DNA from: Ruminococcus sp.
GTDB lineage: Bacteria; Bacillota; Clostridia; Oscillospirales; Ruminococcaceae
Length of the DNA stretch: 64,000 bases
Direction: 5' to 3'
NCBI GenBank assembly: GCA_017460665.1
Contig: JAFUAO010000041.1
Span: forward strand, 1 to 64,000
The translations under genes were made by a program, and so were the position numbers. Positions 53,657 through 63,136 of the stretch are shown here, one piece after another (position 1 is the first letter of the stretch; every line of letters starts with the position of its first letter). The notes beneath the pieces were generated by a model. The model did not search any database. It was not told the DNA's origin and worked only from the letters and a program-made list of their open reading frames with translations.

Positions 53657-55837
53657 TTATCCCTGAAGGAGGTTCCTGTACTGCACCGGCGTCATACCGG
53701 CGATAGAGCTGAACTGCCTCAGGAAGTATTTGCTGTCGAGGTATCCGCATTTCTCTGAGATCTCGATGATGCTCATGCTGGTGGTGGCCAGCTGGTACTT
53801 TGCCTTGGCTATCCTTGCGGCGATGCAGTCCTTGTGGAAGCTGACCCCGAAGCACTGCTTGAACACGCTCCTGAGATAGCCCGTGCTGCCGAGGAACCGT
53901 GAGTGGAGGGCGTCCGTATCGAAGGTGTCCTCGGGAGCCTCATAGACCACGTTCCTGATCTCGATCATTTCCTTGTAGTGGCTGATCAGGCGCTTGTCGG
54001 ACATCTCCTTGGCCTTTTTGTCGGCGGAGGCGCTGCACTTGCTGATGAGCTCGTCATAGCGGCTGCCGTCACAGCGTGCAGTCACGCACACGAAGGAGTC
54101 CATGCCGTAGCGCTGAAGGTACTTATGGTGCTGTATAAGGATAGAGACCAGGCTGTCGGAGAGGACCTCCTCGTCGGCGTTGCTCTGGACCAGGGCCACA
54201 AAAGTCGTATCGCTGATCCTTGCACAGACGTCGTGGTTGCCGCAGAGCTGCCCCACCGCACGGGAGGCGTCGATGATCGCCTCGATACGGCGGCTGTTGT
54301 CCATATTCGTGATAGAGTCGTCGAATAGGCAGACCTTCAGCATGATCATGGAGAGCTGCTTGTCCCCGTGTGGAACAGCCGAGCGGTAGGCCTTCTCCAT
54401 ACCGGCGGCGTTGAACATACCCGTCAGGGTGTCACGCTGCTCCGAAAGGTCCTGTACCTTTGTCAGGTACTGTATATCGTTCTTCATTCGGAGGAACTCA
54501 AGGGCGTTAGAGACCGACTTGATCCAGTTCCTGAAAATATCGTCGTAGGTGTCGGGGATGTCGTATTTCAGCACCACATGGCCGAACATCCGGTCGCTGA
54601 AGAAAAGGGGCGTGAAGTAGTAGACCGCCGGCACCTCTCCCATAGAGAGGATCTCCGCCAGATCCAGCTTGTCGATGTCCTTTGGAGTAGTGTCCAGCCA
54701 CGGCATGATCGTGCGGCAGCTAACGATGTTGGACATAGGCGCCTCGGTGTCGTACCAGTTCGATGCGAGGCAGATGAAGATGTTGTATACCGACCTGACG
54801 TGCCAGTGGTATTTGCCCAAGGTAGCGATGAACTCGCTCAGGTTCTGGCTTTGGGTGAGCTCCTGATCCACGGGAGTGAACAGGTTCCAGAACTCGAAAT
54901 CCCGTTTGTTTTTCTCGGCGTCCAGCTCTGCAAGGAACTGATCCTTGTCGTGGCCGCAGGGACAGCTATCACCGTGGACGAGGGTGCCGGCCGGGGGGAT
55001 AAAGGTATCCTCGGGGGCGCCTGTCAGCCTTGCGTGGAGGAGCTCTATAGCGGCCTTCCCAAGATCCTCACGGTTGCGCTGATAGGTAGTCAGCAGGGGA
55101 GAGTACAGCGTCCTCCGGCGGATATACTCGTACCCGACTACAGTGACCTGATCGGGGACCGAGATCCCGTTCTTTGCGAACTCGTCCAGTATGCCGTAGG
55201 CCATATAGTCGTTTGCGCAGACGATCGCCTGAGGCAGGCGGAGCTCTCCGCTTATGTAGCGCTGTGCCAGATCCTTGCCGGAGTCCATCCAGAAGGTCCC
55301 GTAGAAGATCCTGCTCTCATCGACGGCTATGTCATGGGAGATAAGGGCTTTTTTGTAGCCCAGGATACGCTTCTGTGAGGCCTCGATCTCGGCATAGCCG
55401 GTGATGAAGTCGATGTCGGTGAAGCCGTGCTCCTCGATGAGGTGGTCGGTGATCTCCTCCATATCGGCCTCATCGCTGGTGTTGATGAAGGTATAGCCGG
55501 GGAGGTCGAACTCCTCCAGATAGGTCCCGACCACGACTACAGGGACATCTCTTTTTTTCAGCTCGCCGGCAACGATCTTGCGGAGCTCCTCGTTGACGAA
55601 GGACTCGGCGATCAGCACGAATGAGCTGATGTCCTCAGAGCGTATGAGCTCATAGATGTGGTTTTCCGTAAAGAGAGAGACCTCCATGATATTGGGGTTG
55701 AAAACATTTGAGATAACGGCAGTATCATATCCGAGCGACTGTGCTCGGCCAACAAGGCCCTTTAGTATCTCACGCTGCTCGATACTGTTGGCCTCAGCAG
55801 CTATAACGCCGATCACGGGGCGTTTAAGTTTTGCCAT
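53657..55837 (-). CDS. Regulator fusing sugar-binding-protein-like sensor, degenerate GGDEF and AraC domains
   Basis: The 726-residue protein starts at MAKLKRPVIGVIAAEANS (ATG at 55835-55837, GGAGG upstream); the longer frame to 56026 crosses the promoter. Residues about 5-310 are a LacI/periplasmic-binding-protein-like sensor (VCANDYMAYGILDEFAKNG, VPDQVTVVGYE) without the LacI helix-turn-helix. Residues about 466-615 resemble a GGDEF domain (RDTLTGMFNAAGMEKAYR), but the active loop reads ARISDTTF near residue 540, so cyclic-di-GMP synthesis is unlikely. Residues about 640-726 are an AraC helix-turn-helix pair (MSIIEISEKCGYLDSKYFLR, MTPVQYRN). There is no membrane segment, so it would sense a cytoplasmic ligand, presumably a sugar. 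It is divergent from the GH30 gene and probably controls it. Confidence 0.85.
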   Translation of the reverse strand: MAKLKRPVIGVIAAEANSIEQREILKGLVGRAQSLGYDTAVISNVFNPNIMEVSLFTENHIYELIRSEDISSFVLIAESFVNEELRKIVAGELKKRDVPVVVVGTYLEEFDLPGYTFINTSDEADMEEITDHLIEEHGFTDIDFITGYAEIEASQKRILGYKKALISHDIAVDESRIFYGTFWMDSGKDLAQRYISGELRLPQAIVCANDYMAYGILDEFAKNGISVPDQVTVVGYEYIRRRTLYSPLLTTYQRNREDLGKAAIELLHARLTGAPEDTFIPPAGTLVHGDSCPCGHDKDQFLAELDAEKNKRDFEFWNLFTPVDQELTQSQNLSEFIATLGKYHWHVRSVYNIFICLASNWYDTEAPMSNIVSCRTIMPWLDTTPKDIDKLDLAEILSMGEVPAVYYFTPLFFSDRMFGHVVLKYDIPDTYDDIFRNWIKSVSNALEFLRMKNDIQYLTKVQDLSEQRDTLTGMFNAAGMEKAYRSAVPHGDKQLSMIMLKVCLFDDSITNMDNSRRIEAIIDASRAVGQLCGNHDVCARISDTTFVALVQSNADEEVLSDSLVSILIQHHKYLQRYGMDSFVCVTARCDGSRYDELISKCSASADKKAKEMSDKRLISHYKEMIEIRNVVYEAPEDTFDTDALHSRFLGSTGYLRSVFKQCFGVSFHKDCIAARIAKAKYQLATTSMSIIEISEKCGYLDSKYFLRQFSSIAGMTPVQYRNLLQG

Positions 55838-55939
55838 TGGGCACCTCCGGTACTGATATATAAGAAGCTGCTCCCTATTACAGCTAAAAAGATCATACAA
55901 ATTAAGAGAAAGGCCATGATCTTTATCTTTCCTATTTTT

Positions 55940-55968
55940 ATTATATCCACTTGTGTGCTCCCTGTCAA
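55940..55968 (-). promoter_or_regulatory. Promoter of the AraC-fusion regulator gene
   Basis: On the minus strand, TTGACA (55963-55968), 17 bases, TATAAT (55940-55945). Confidence 0.85.
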
Positions 55969-55976
55969 TACAAAAC

Positions 55977-56011
55977 GGACAAAAAAAGGACATTATTTTA
56001 TCATTTTGTCC
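55977..56011. promoter_or_regulatory. GGACA-type inverted repeats between divergent promoters
   Basis: GGACAAAA (55977-55984) pairs with TTTTGTCC (56004-56011), and an extra GGACA at 55988-55992 repeats the element. They lie between the two -35 boxes of the regulator and the GH30 gene, the natural place for an operator. Confidence 0.5.
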
Positions 56012-56033
56012 ACCTTTTCTATACATTTGGAGG

Positions 56034-56062
56034 TTGACATTAACAAAAAATGAATTTATAAT
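56034..56062 (+). promoter_or_regulatory. Promoter of the GH30-CE1 gene
   Basis: TTGACA (56034-56039), 17 bases, TATAAT (56057-56062). Confidence 0.85.
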
Positions 56063-56109
56063 GAATATATCGGAAATGTGCGTGCAAAAAACTATTTAAG
56101 GGAGGAATA

Positions 56110-59022
56110 ATGATGAGACATTTCAGTAAGCTCAAGTCCGCTTTATCAGGACTTATCGCAGGTGCGATGCTCGCATCTGCTGCTTCAGTCGTTCCTGCTC
56201 AGCCCCTGAAGGCCGACGCAGCCAGCACCTGTACTATCAACACGAACAAGCTATATCAGTCTATCGACGGATTCGGAGGTATCAATCACCCCGAATGGTA
56301 CGGCGACCTTACTGATGCTGACCGACAGATCGCCTTCGGGAACGGCGACGGCCAGCTCGGCTGTACTATCCTTCGTGTCTTCGTAAATCCCGACAGCAGC
56401 CAGTGGAGCAAGGCTCTTCCGACTGCTCAGTATGCTTCCAAGAACGGTATCACCGTCTTCGCATCGCCTTGGGAGCCGCCGGCATCCCTCGCTGAGGACG
56501 GCTCTGCTTACGGCGGTAAGCTCCACCTTCCAAAGAGCAATTACGCCGCTTATGCCGAGCATCTTAACAACTTCGGCACATATATGAAGAACAACGGCGT
56601 TGATCTCTATTGCGTTTCAGTCCAGAATGAGCCTGACTACGCCAAGGAGTGGACAGCCTGGACGCCGGACGAGACTACTGACTTTATCGCTAACTACGGC
56701 GATAAGATCACTAGCACAAGGCTCATGTCGCCTGAATCCTTCCAGTATGGAGCATGGGGCAACGGTAAGGACTATTACACAAAGATCCTTAATAACCAAA
56801 AGGCTTTTGAAAACTGCGACATATTCGGAACTCACTTCTATGGTACGCCCAGAAACAAGATGGACTTCCCGGAGCTGGAGAGCTGCGGCAAGAAGCTCTG
56901 GATGACTGAGGTCTATGTTCCGGACAGCAGTGTCGATGCAAATAAGTGGCCTGATAACCTTGAACAGGCTGTCAACATCCACGATGCACTGGTAGTTGGC
57001 GGTATGCAGGCTTATGTTGTATGGCCTCTCCGCCGTAATTACAGCATCATCTATGAGTCCACACACACCGTTTCAAAGCGTGGATATATTTTCGGTCAGT
57101 ACTCAAAGTACATTCGTCCCGGCGACTACCGTATCGATGCTACTGAGTCTCCTGATACGAATATCCTCGTTTCTGCATACAAGCACAGCGATACTCAGAT
57201 CGAGATCGTTGCGATCAACAATGGCACGACAGGGATCGATCAAGTATTCGATGTGAGCGGCAGAACTATCACTAACGTTGACCGCTACAGAACATCTGCA
57301 AACGAGGACCATGCTGCAACAAAGGCTATGGCAGCAAGCGGCTCGGGCTTCAATGCACAGCTTCCTGCACAGAGCGTTTCTACATTCATCGTTACTCTTG
57401 AGAGCGACGGCAAGGACCTTCCCGATGATCCTGACGGACCTGTTGTGAAGGAGCCCATAGAGCCCGACGCCAACGGCTACTACTACCACGATACCTTCGA
57501 GGGCGATACCTTCGATTGGACCGGCCGTGGAAACGGTACAGTCACTCTCAGCGGCAGATCGCCCTACGCAGATGCCGAGGCCCTCCTCGTACAGGACAGA
57601 GGCAGCGCATGGCACGGCGCCCAGAAAACACTTGATCCCATTACCTTCAAGGCAGGCGAGGAGTACAGCTTCAGCGTTGATGTTGCTTATCTTGACAGCG
57701 ACTCCGCAAGTCAGGACTTCCTCCTGTCGATGCAGTATACAGGCTCAGACGGAGATGCCCATTACGCTCATATCGCAGAGGGGACTGCCGTAAAGGGCAG
57801 CTATCTCCAGCTCGCCAATACCAATTTCAAGATCCCCGAGGACGCATCGAATGTCATCATTTATGTTGAGACCGCAGAAGGCACTGACAACTTCTACATC
57901 GACGAGGCTATCGTGGCTGTAGCTGGTACTCAGATCGCCGGTCCCGAGGAGATCTCGTTCATCTTAGGCGACGTCACCTGCAACGGCAGGATCGATACCT
58001 TCGATGTTATCGCTGCAAAGCAGGGCCTGACCGATGGCCTTACCGGTGCAGCAGCTCTGGCGGCTGACGTTGATCAGGACGGCACCTTCGCTATCGCAGA
58101 CGTTGTCCAGATCCAGCAGTACGTTCTGGGCAAGATCAAGGAGTTCTCCAAGGACGGGACTACAACAGGCGGCGGTCAGGAAGAGGTCCAGACTCAGGGC
58201 CAGTCCCTTTCCATGGCTGAGTACACTGAGAAGTATGCCTCCAATGTTGTTGAGCATGAGCCTCAGAGCTCATGGGAGGAAAAGAGCGGCGTCCAGTACG
58301 GAACTATCAAGAGCGGCTCGTATTACTCCACCACCTGCAACCGCAGCAAGAAGTACAATATCCTTCTCCCTGCAAACTACTCAGAGAGCAAGAAGTACCC
58401 CGTTCTCTACTGTATGCACGGCTATTGGGAGGATCAGGACAGAATGATCCTTACCGGCAACAACGGCAACAAAATGGTCACCCGTGAGATCATAGGGAAT
58501 GCTATCGCAGAGGGCGCAGCCGAGGACATGATCGTAGTTTTCCCCTACATCTATTCCAGCACTACTCAGGAGTCATGCAGCGGTATGGACGATGCGAACA
58601 ATGCGGCATACGATAACTTCATCAACGACCTTACCAAGGATCTGATGCCTCATATCGAGAGCACCTACAGCGTAAAGACAGGCCCTGACAATACAGCTAT
58701 CACAGGCTTTTCCATGGGCGGAAGAGAGGCTCTCCTGATCGGTATGCAGAGATCCGACCTCTTCGGCTATGTGGGCGCTATCTGTGCAGCTCCCGGAGCA
58801 ACAGGCTCATTCAAGTGGGACAGCGGCAAGGAGCCGCACCTTGTGTTCCTGACAGCCGGCGGAAATGACCAGACGGTCTACACTACTCCCGAGGGTTATC
58901 ACAACAACTTCACCCAGAACGGAGTTCCCCATGTTTGGCACTATGTGACTGACGGCTTCCACGGCGACAACTGTATCCGTGCCCACCTTTACAACTTTGC
59001 AAGAGCGATCTTCAAAGCCTGA
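56110..59022 (+). CDS. GH30 xylanase with CBM22, dockerin and CE1 esterase domain
   Basis: The 970-residue cellulosomal xylan enzyme has four parts. After a signal peptide (1-37) comes a GH30 barrel with side beta domain (about 40-435): acid/base Glu174 in VSVQNEPDY and nucleophile Glu267 in LWMTEVYVP, resembling subfamily 8 glucuronoxylanases. CBM22 (about 456-608) binds xylan. The dockerin (about 618-679) has GDVTCNGRIDTFDVI and DVDQDGTFAIADVV. The CE1 domain (about 697-970) has the nucleophile Ser868 in GFSMGG, Asp920 and His951 (DGFHG), typical of feruloyl or acetyl xylan esterases. GGGAGGA precedes ATGATG; either ATG may be used. Backbone cutting and de-esterification are combined in one chain. 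Confidence 0.94.
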   Translation: MMRHFSKLKSALSGLIAGAMLASAASVVPAQPLKADAASTCTINTNKLYQSIDGFGGINHPEWYGDLTDADRQIAFGNGDGQLGCTILRVFVNPDSSQWSKALPTAQYASKNGITVFASPWEPPASLAEDGSAYGGKLHLPKSNYAAYAEHLNNFGTYMKNNGVDLYCVSVQNEPDYAKEWTAWTPDETTDFIANYGDKITSTRLMSPESFQYGAWGNGKDYYTKILNNQKAFENCDIFGTHFYGTPRNKMDFPELESCGKKLWMTEVYVPDSSVDANKWPDNLEQAVNIHDALVVGGMQAYVVWPLRRNYSIIYESTHTVSKRGYIFGQYSKYIRPGDYRIDATESPDTNILVSAYKHSDTQIEIVAINNGTTGIDQVFDVSGRTITNVDRYRTSANEDHAATKAMAASGSGFNAQLPAQSVSTFIVTLESDGKDLPDDPDGPVVKEPIEPDANGYYYHDTFEGDTFDWTGRGNGTVTLSGRSPYADAEALLVQDRGSAWHGAQKTLDPITFKAGEEYSFSVDVAYLDSDSASQDFLLSMQYTGSDGDAHYAHIAEGTAVKGSYLQLANTNFKIPEDASNVIIYVETAEGTDNFYIDEAIVAVAGTQIAGPEEISFILGDVTCNGRIDTFDVIAAKQGLTDGLTGAAALAADVDQDGTFAIADVVQIQQYVLGKIKEFSKDGTTTGGGQEEVQTQGQSLSMAEYTEKYASNVVEHEPQSSWEEKSGVQYGTIKSGSYYSTTCNRSKKYNILLPANYSESKKYPVLYCMHGYWEDQDRMILTGNNGNKMVTREIIGNAIAEGAAEDMIVVFPYIYSSTTQESCSGMDDANNAAYDNFINDLTKDLMPHIESTYSVKTGPDNTAITGFSMGGREALLIGMQRSDLFGYVGAICAAPGATGSFKWDSGKEPHLVFLTAGGNDQTVYTTPEGYHNNFTQNGVPHVWHYVTDGFHGDNCIRAHLYNFARAIFKA

Positions 59023-59057
59023 CTCAAGCCCTCTCTGAAAAAATTATATAAAGAAAG

Positions 59058-59093
59058 TGCAGCTATGATCTTCCCTGTCACAGCTGCATTTTT
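59058..59093 (+). terminator. Terminator of the GH30-CE1 gene
   Basis: TGCAGCT (59058-59064) pairs with AGCTGCA (59082-59088), extendable inward by TGA/TCA, followed by TTTTTC. Confidence 0.8.
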
Positions 59094-59206
59094 CTTTGCC
59101 AAAAAACGGTGACGATCCCATGATATTTGTTATCCTAAAATAGCAAAATGATGACATCCTGTCCCCTTATTCCTGCGTAATGTACACCATTTCTGCATTT
59201 TATGAG

Positions 59207-59235
59207 TTGTAATAATGTGACGAAAAATGTATCAT
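59207..59235 (+). promoter_or_regulatory. Promoter of the GH43-CE1 gene
   Basis: TTGTAA (59207-59212), 17 bases, TATCAT (59230-59235). Weaker than that of the GH30 gene. Confidence 0.5.
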
Positions 59236-59277
59236 ATTATTAACAGATATTTAACACAGGGAAAAGGAGGATCATCT

Positions 59278-62200
59278 ATGACTTTTTTCAAGAGGGCTGC
59301 TGCGGGAGCCCTTGCATCAGCTCTCGTTTTTCTGAGCGCTGACGCCTTTCCGCAGAAGATCGGAGGCCTTGCTCCAATGGTGAGCTCGGCCGCTTCTACG
59401 TTCAACAATCCGGTCATTTGGTCGGACGTGCCTGATACTGACGTTATCCGTGTGGGCGACACCTACTACATGGTCAGCACCACTATGTTCTTCAGCCCCG
59501 GCGCTCCTATCATGAAGTCAAAGGATCTGGTGTCGTGGGAAATGTGCAATTACATCTACGATACTCTTGCCGACGGCGATGTCCAGAACCTGACCAACGG
59601 CAAGAACGACTACGCTCACGGACAGTGGGCCACCAGTTTGCGCTACCATAACGGCACATATTACGCCTTCTTTGGCAGCTACGGAACAGGCAAGTCCTAT
59701 ATCTACAAGACCGACGACATCGAGAACGGCACCTGGACCAGATCTGAGCTGAACGGTATGTACCACGACGCTTCTTTGCTCTTCGACGACGACGGCAGGA
59801 ACTATCTTGTGTACGGCACCGGCGAGATCAAGATCAAGGAGCTCAACTCCGACATGACCGGCTTCAAGCAGGGCGGTGCTGACAAGACCCTGTTCAAGAC
59901 CGGCATCGAGGGCTATGTTCCCGGAGAAGGATCGCATATCCAGAAGATCGGCGACTACTACTACATCTTCATCATCGCTTGGCCCAGCGGAAGCGTCAGA
60001 ACTGAGTACTGCTACAGGTCCAAGGACCTCCTTGGCAGCTATGAGAGCAAGGTAGTCCTCAGCTCAGGTGTCGGCAGCTACGGCAGCGGCGCTGCTCAGG
60101 GCGGTATCGTCGATACTCCCGACGGAAAGTGGTACGGCATGGTGTTCCAGGATCACGGCGCTGTGGGAAGGATCCCTGTGCTGGTGCCTGTTGACTGGCA
60201 GAACGACTGGCCGATCATGGGCGTGAACGGCAAAGCGCCGGTGACCTTCACTATGGACACCGACCAGACCGGCACCTCTCTTGCCGGCGACGACGATTTC
60301 AGCTATACCTCCAACGATCTTGCGCTGGAGTGGCAGTGGAACCATAACCCGGACGATACCGCTTGGTCCGTTACCGAGCGTGACGGCTGGCTGAGGCTGC
60401 ACAATAAGAGCATCGCCTCAAATATCCTCAACGCAAGGAACACTCTCACTATGCGTACCGAGGGTCCGGCTTGCAGCAGCTACATCAAGCTGGACACCGC
60501 AGGCATGAAGCCCGGCGACCGTGCCGGCCTGTCAGCCTTCCAGCTCAAATTCGGGAATATCGGCGTTTATGTCACCGACAGCGGCGCCAAGAAGATCTAC
60601 ATGGCTACGAACTCCGGAGACAGCGTTGATCAGAGCTCCGAGAAGATCCAGGCCGAGGCTGACCTGAGCGGCGACGAGGTATATCTGAAGGCCGACTTCA
60701 CGTTCAGCAGCGTGGGCTCGGATATGAGCGCCTCCAACAACATCGACAAGGCGAATTTCTACTACTCCTACGACGGCAGCAACTGGACGAAGCTGGGCAG
60801 CGAGCTCTCTATGAGCTACGACCTGAAGCTGTTCACCGGCTATAGGAGCGCTATCTACAGCTATCCCACAAAGTCCACCGGCGGCTATGCCGACATCGAC
60901 TTTTTCGAGTACGACCGCACTGCCTGGAACGGCGCTGACGGCGATGTTTCTGTAAACGGCAAGGGCGGACAGAGCGTTGAGCCCGATGAGGAGGGCTGGT
61001 ACTTCCACGACACCTTCGAGTCAGGCACTGATAGCTGGAGCGGACGCTTCGCAGCCTCTGTTTCCTCCAGCAGCGATACTTCATACGCCGGCAGCAAGGC
61101 TCTTCTGGTAGAGGGAAGGAGCGAGTCCTACGACGGCGGCAAGAGAGCTCTGAGCAGCAAGGCCTTCAAGGCAGGGGAGAGCTACAGCTTCTCGGCGGAC
61201 GTGACCTATACCGCCGGCTCTGACAACACCGACTTCAAGCTGACCCTCGAGTATACTGACGCAGAGGGCGAGACAAGATACGACCAGATCGCTGCCGGCA
61301 CCTGCCCTAAGGGAGAGTGGCTCCAGCTTTCCAACGACAGCTACACGATCCCTGAGGGAGCGACCGGGCTCTCGATCTACATCGAGACCACCGACAAGAC
61401 CAAGGGCGACTTCTACGTCGATGAGGTATTCGGCGGAGTTGCAGGCTCACATGCAGAGGGTCCCGGACAGCCCAAGGTCAGAAGAGAGCTCCCAGGCGAC
61501 ATCGACTGCGACGGAAGGATCTCTGTTTTCGACGTGATCATGGGAAGAGACGGCATCGTGAACGGCATCTCTGACAGCCTCTCAGCAAAGAACGCTGACG
61601 CTGACAAGAGCGGCGAGTTCGACATGAACGACCTAGTTCTGATCCAGCAGTTCGTCCTGGGCAAGATCAGCGAGTTCCCGGACAACTCTCCTCCGCCTCC
61701 GCCCTCAAACTACGACTATGATCCTGCTATCCAGTACCGTACAGCTCCCGGCGATTATTCAAATAGCTGCTCACAGGCCGGAACTGTCACCAAGGAGTAC
61801 TATAACGGCATCAACGGCGACAAGGCTCTGAACGTGTATACTCCCTACGGATACGATCCTTCCAAGAAGTACAATGTTTTCTATCTGATGCACGGCGGCG
61901 GCGAGAACGAGAACACTGCTTTTGCCGAAAACAAGCTCCCTAACATTTTGGATCACATGATCATGAACGGCGAGCTTGAGCCTCTGATCGTGGTGACTCC
62001 TACCTTTAACGGCTGTCCTGCTCCTGACGGAAATATGGGTGCCGGAACTGTCTGGGACGAGCTGCGCCAGTCGATCATACCCTTCGTTGAGGGCAAGTAT
62101 TCCACCTATGCCGACTCCACCTCCCTTAGCGACCTGAAGGCCTCAAGATACCACCGTGCTTACGGCGGCTTCTCGATGGGCGGCGGCTCCACATGGAACG

Positions 62201-62538
62201 TGTTCATCAACGATCTTGACATCTGTGCATACTTTATGCCTCTGTCAGGCCACTGCTGGAGCGGTCTTACCGGCCTCCAGAACGCTATCGACGGCGGCGG
62301 ATACAAGCAGAACGAGTACTTCATCTTCGCTGCTACAGGCGACGGTGACATTGCGTATAACAATATGCTGGGTCTGGTGGGCCCCATGAAGCAGGATACT
62401 GCACACTTCACCTACACCTCTGACTTCTCACAGGGCAACTTCTACTTCCTTGTAGGCCCGGGTGAGACTCACTGGTGGGGACCGATCCGAAATTACATCT
62501 ACAACGGACTTCCCACATTCTTCCACGAGGGCCAGTAA
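59278..62538 (+). CDS. GH43 enzyme with CBM22, dockerin and CE1 esterase domain
   Basis: The 1086-residue protein starts at MTFFKRAAAGALAS (ATG at 59278, AAAGGAGG upstream). Signal peptide (about 1-36); GH43 five-bladed propeller (about 38-330) with the base Asp in SDVPDTDVIRVGDTYYM, pKa-tuning Asp in YHDASLLFDDDG and acid Glu in VPGEGSHIQKIG; a C-terminal beta-sandwich (about 340-560) as in beta-xylosidases and arabinofuranosidases; CBM22 (about 571-721); dockerin (about 738-801) with GDIDCDGRISVFDVI and DADKSGEFDMNDLVL; CE1 domain (about 811-1086) with nucleophile Ser966 in GGFSMGGG. It would trim xylan side chains or xylo-oligomers and remove ester groups. The CBM22-dockerin-CE1 part parallels the preceding gene. 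Confidence 0.94.
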   Translation: MTFFKRAAAGALASALVFLSADAFPQKIGGLAPMVSSAASTFNNPVIWSDVPDTDVIRVGDTYYMVSTTMFFSPGAPIMKSKDLVSWEMCNYIYDTLADGDVQNLTNGKNDYAHGQWATSLRYHNGTYYAFFGSYGTGKSYIYKTDDIENGTWTRSELNGMYHDASLLFDDDGRNYLVYGTGEIKIKELNSDMTGFKQGGADKTLFKTGIEGYVPGEGSHIQKIGDYYYIFIIAWPSGSVRTEYCYRSKDLLGSYESKVVLSSGVGSYGSGAAQGGIVDTPDGKWYGMVFQDHGAVGRIPVLVPVDWQNDWPIMGVNGKAPVTFTMDTDQTGTSLAGDDDFSYTSNDLALEWQWNHNPDDTAWSVTERDGWLRLHNKSIASNILNARNTLTMRTEGPACSSYIKLDTAGMKPGDRAGLSAFQLKFGNIGVYVTDSGAKKIYMATNSGDSVDQSSEKIQAEADLSGDEVYLKADFTFSSVGSDMSASNNIDKANFYYSYDGSNWTKLGSELSMSYDLKLFTGYRSAIYSYPTKSTGGYADIDFFEYDRTAWNGADGDVSVNGKGGQSVEPDEEGWYFHDTFESGTDSWSGRFAASVSSSSDTSYAGSKALLVEGRSESYDGGKRALSSKAFKAGESYSFSADVTYTAGSDNTDFKLTLEYTDAEGETRYDQIAAGTCPKGEWLQLSNDSYTIPEGATGLSIYIETTDKTKGDFYVDEVFGGVAGSHAEGPGQPKVRRELPGDIDCDGRISVFDVIMGRDGIVNGISDSLSAKNADADKSGEFDMNDLVLIQQFVLGKISEFPDNSPPPPPSNYDYDPAIQYRTAPGDYSNSCSQAGTVTKEYYNGINGDKALNVYTPYGYDPSKKYNVFYLMHGGGENENTAFAENKLPNILDHMIMNGELEPLIVVTPTFNGCPAPDGNMGAGTVWDELRQSIIPFVEGKYSTYADSTSLSDLKASRYHRAYGGFSMGGGSTWNVFINDLDICAYFMPLSGHCWSGLTGLQNAIDGGGYKQNEYFIFAATGDGDIAYNNMLGLVGPMKQDTAHFTYTSDFSQGNFYFLVGPGETHWWGPIRNYIYNGLPTFFHEGQ

Positions 62539-62584
62539 ACGAAAACTCCCGGAGGCGCATAGACAGATACCCATATAGTAGTTT

Positions 62585-62614
62585 TGCCCCGAAGCAGTTA
62601 AATGCTTCGGGGCA
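62585..62614 (+). terminator. Hairpin after the GH43-CE1 gene
   Basis: TGCCCCGAAGC, loop AGTTAAAT, GCTTCGGGGCA; an 11-bp stem with an imperfect T-run. Confidence 0.7.
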
Positions 62615-62655
62615 TTGCATTTGGATTCGGTTACTTAGATAAATCAGAATTTGTA

Positions 62656-62973
62656 CTACTTATTTCTTTTCTTTGGCGTAGGTAATTCATCTACCATAGC
62701 AATCAATAGCTCATTCAAAAACTCTTTAGAATCTATGTCTTCAACCAACAGCATTTCTTTCGCTCCCTCATAAGGCAATTCAAGAGGGGCATTTGGCATA
62801 AGACTTTTAGCAGTCTTTGTAGGCTTGACAAGAAATCTATCATCATAAATACCGCCAACGATTTTTCCTTGATAATAAATGATATATTCTCCCATCATTG
62901 CCCTATATGTTATTTCGCTCAAATCAGATAATTGTTCTAAAACAAAGTCCAGATATTGTTTGCTCGAAGCCAT
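62656..62973 (-). CDS. TfoX N-terminal domain protein
   Basis: The 105-residue protein starts at MASSKQYLDFVLEQLSDLSE (ATG at 62971-62973, AGGTG upstream). It matches the TfoX_N family: RAMMGEYIIYYQGKIVGGIYD, the conserved VKPT and YEGAKEMLLVEDID. In competent bacteria TfoX-like proteins influence competence gene expression, but stand-alone TfoX_N proteins in Clostridia have no known role. The gene is clearly AT-richer than its neighbours, suggesting acquisition. Confidence 0.9.
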   Translation of the reverse strand: MASSKQYLDFVLEQLSDLSEITYRAMMGEYIIYYQGKIVGGIYDDRFLVKPTKTAKSLMPNAPLELPYEGAKEMLLVEDIDSKEFLNELLIAMVDELPTPKKRNK

Positions 62974-63012
62974 AATATGCACCTTCCTAAATTCCGATTT
63001 ATGTTAGTAATA

Positions 63013-63041
63013 ATTATAGCACGACATCGCTGCAATGTCAA
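63013..63041 (-). promoter_or_regulatory. Promoter of the TfoX_N gene
   Basis: On the minus strand, TTGACA (63036-63041), 17 bases, TATAAT (63013-63018). Confidence 0.85.
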
Positions 63042-63044
63042 TAT

Positions 63045-63091
63045 AAAAAACGCCATAGTATTTCTGACAGGTATATCAGAAATACTATGGC
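63045..63091 (-). terminator. Terminator of the sfsA-def transcript
   Basis: GCCATAGTATTTCTGA (63052-63067) and TCAGAAATACTATGGC (63076-63091) form a perfect 16-bp stem, followed on the minus strand by GTTTTTTAT. It lies directly upstream of the next promoter. Confidence 0.9.
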
Positions 63092-63136
63092 ATAAACTTC
63101 TATATTAGTGCCACGCTATTGCTTCCGGGAGTATTT

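Noticed and set aside
55838..56026. 63-residue N-terminal extension of the AraC-fusion regulator
   Set aside because: It crosses the consensus promoter at 55940-55968, and the GGAGG-preceded ATG at 55837 fits the sensor domain start.
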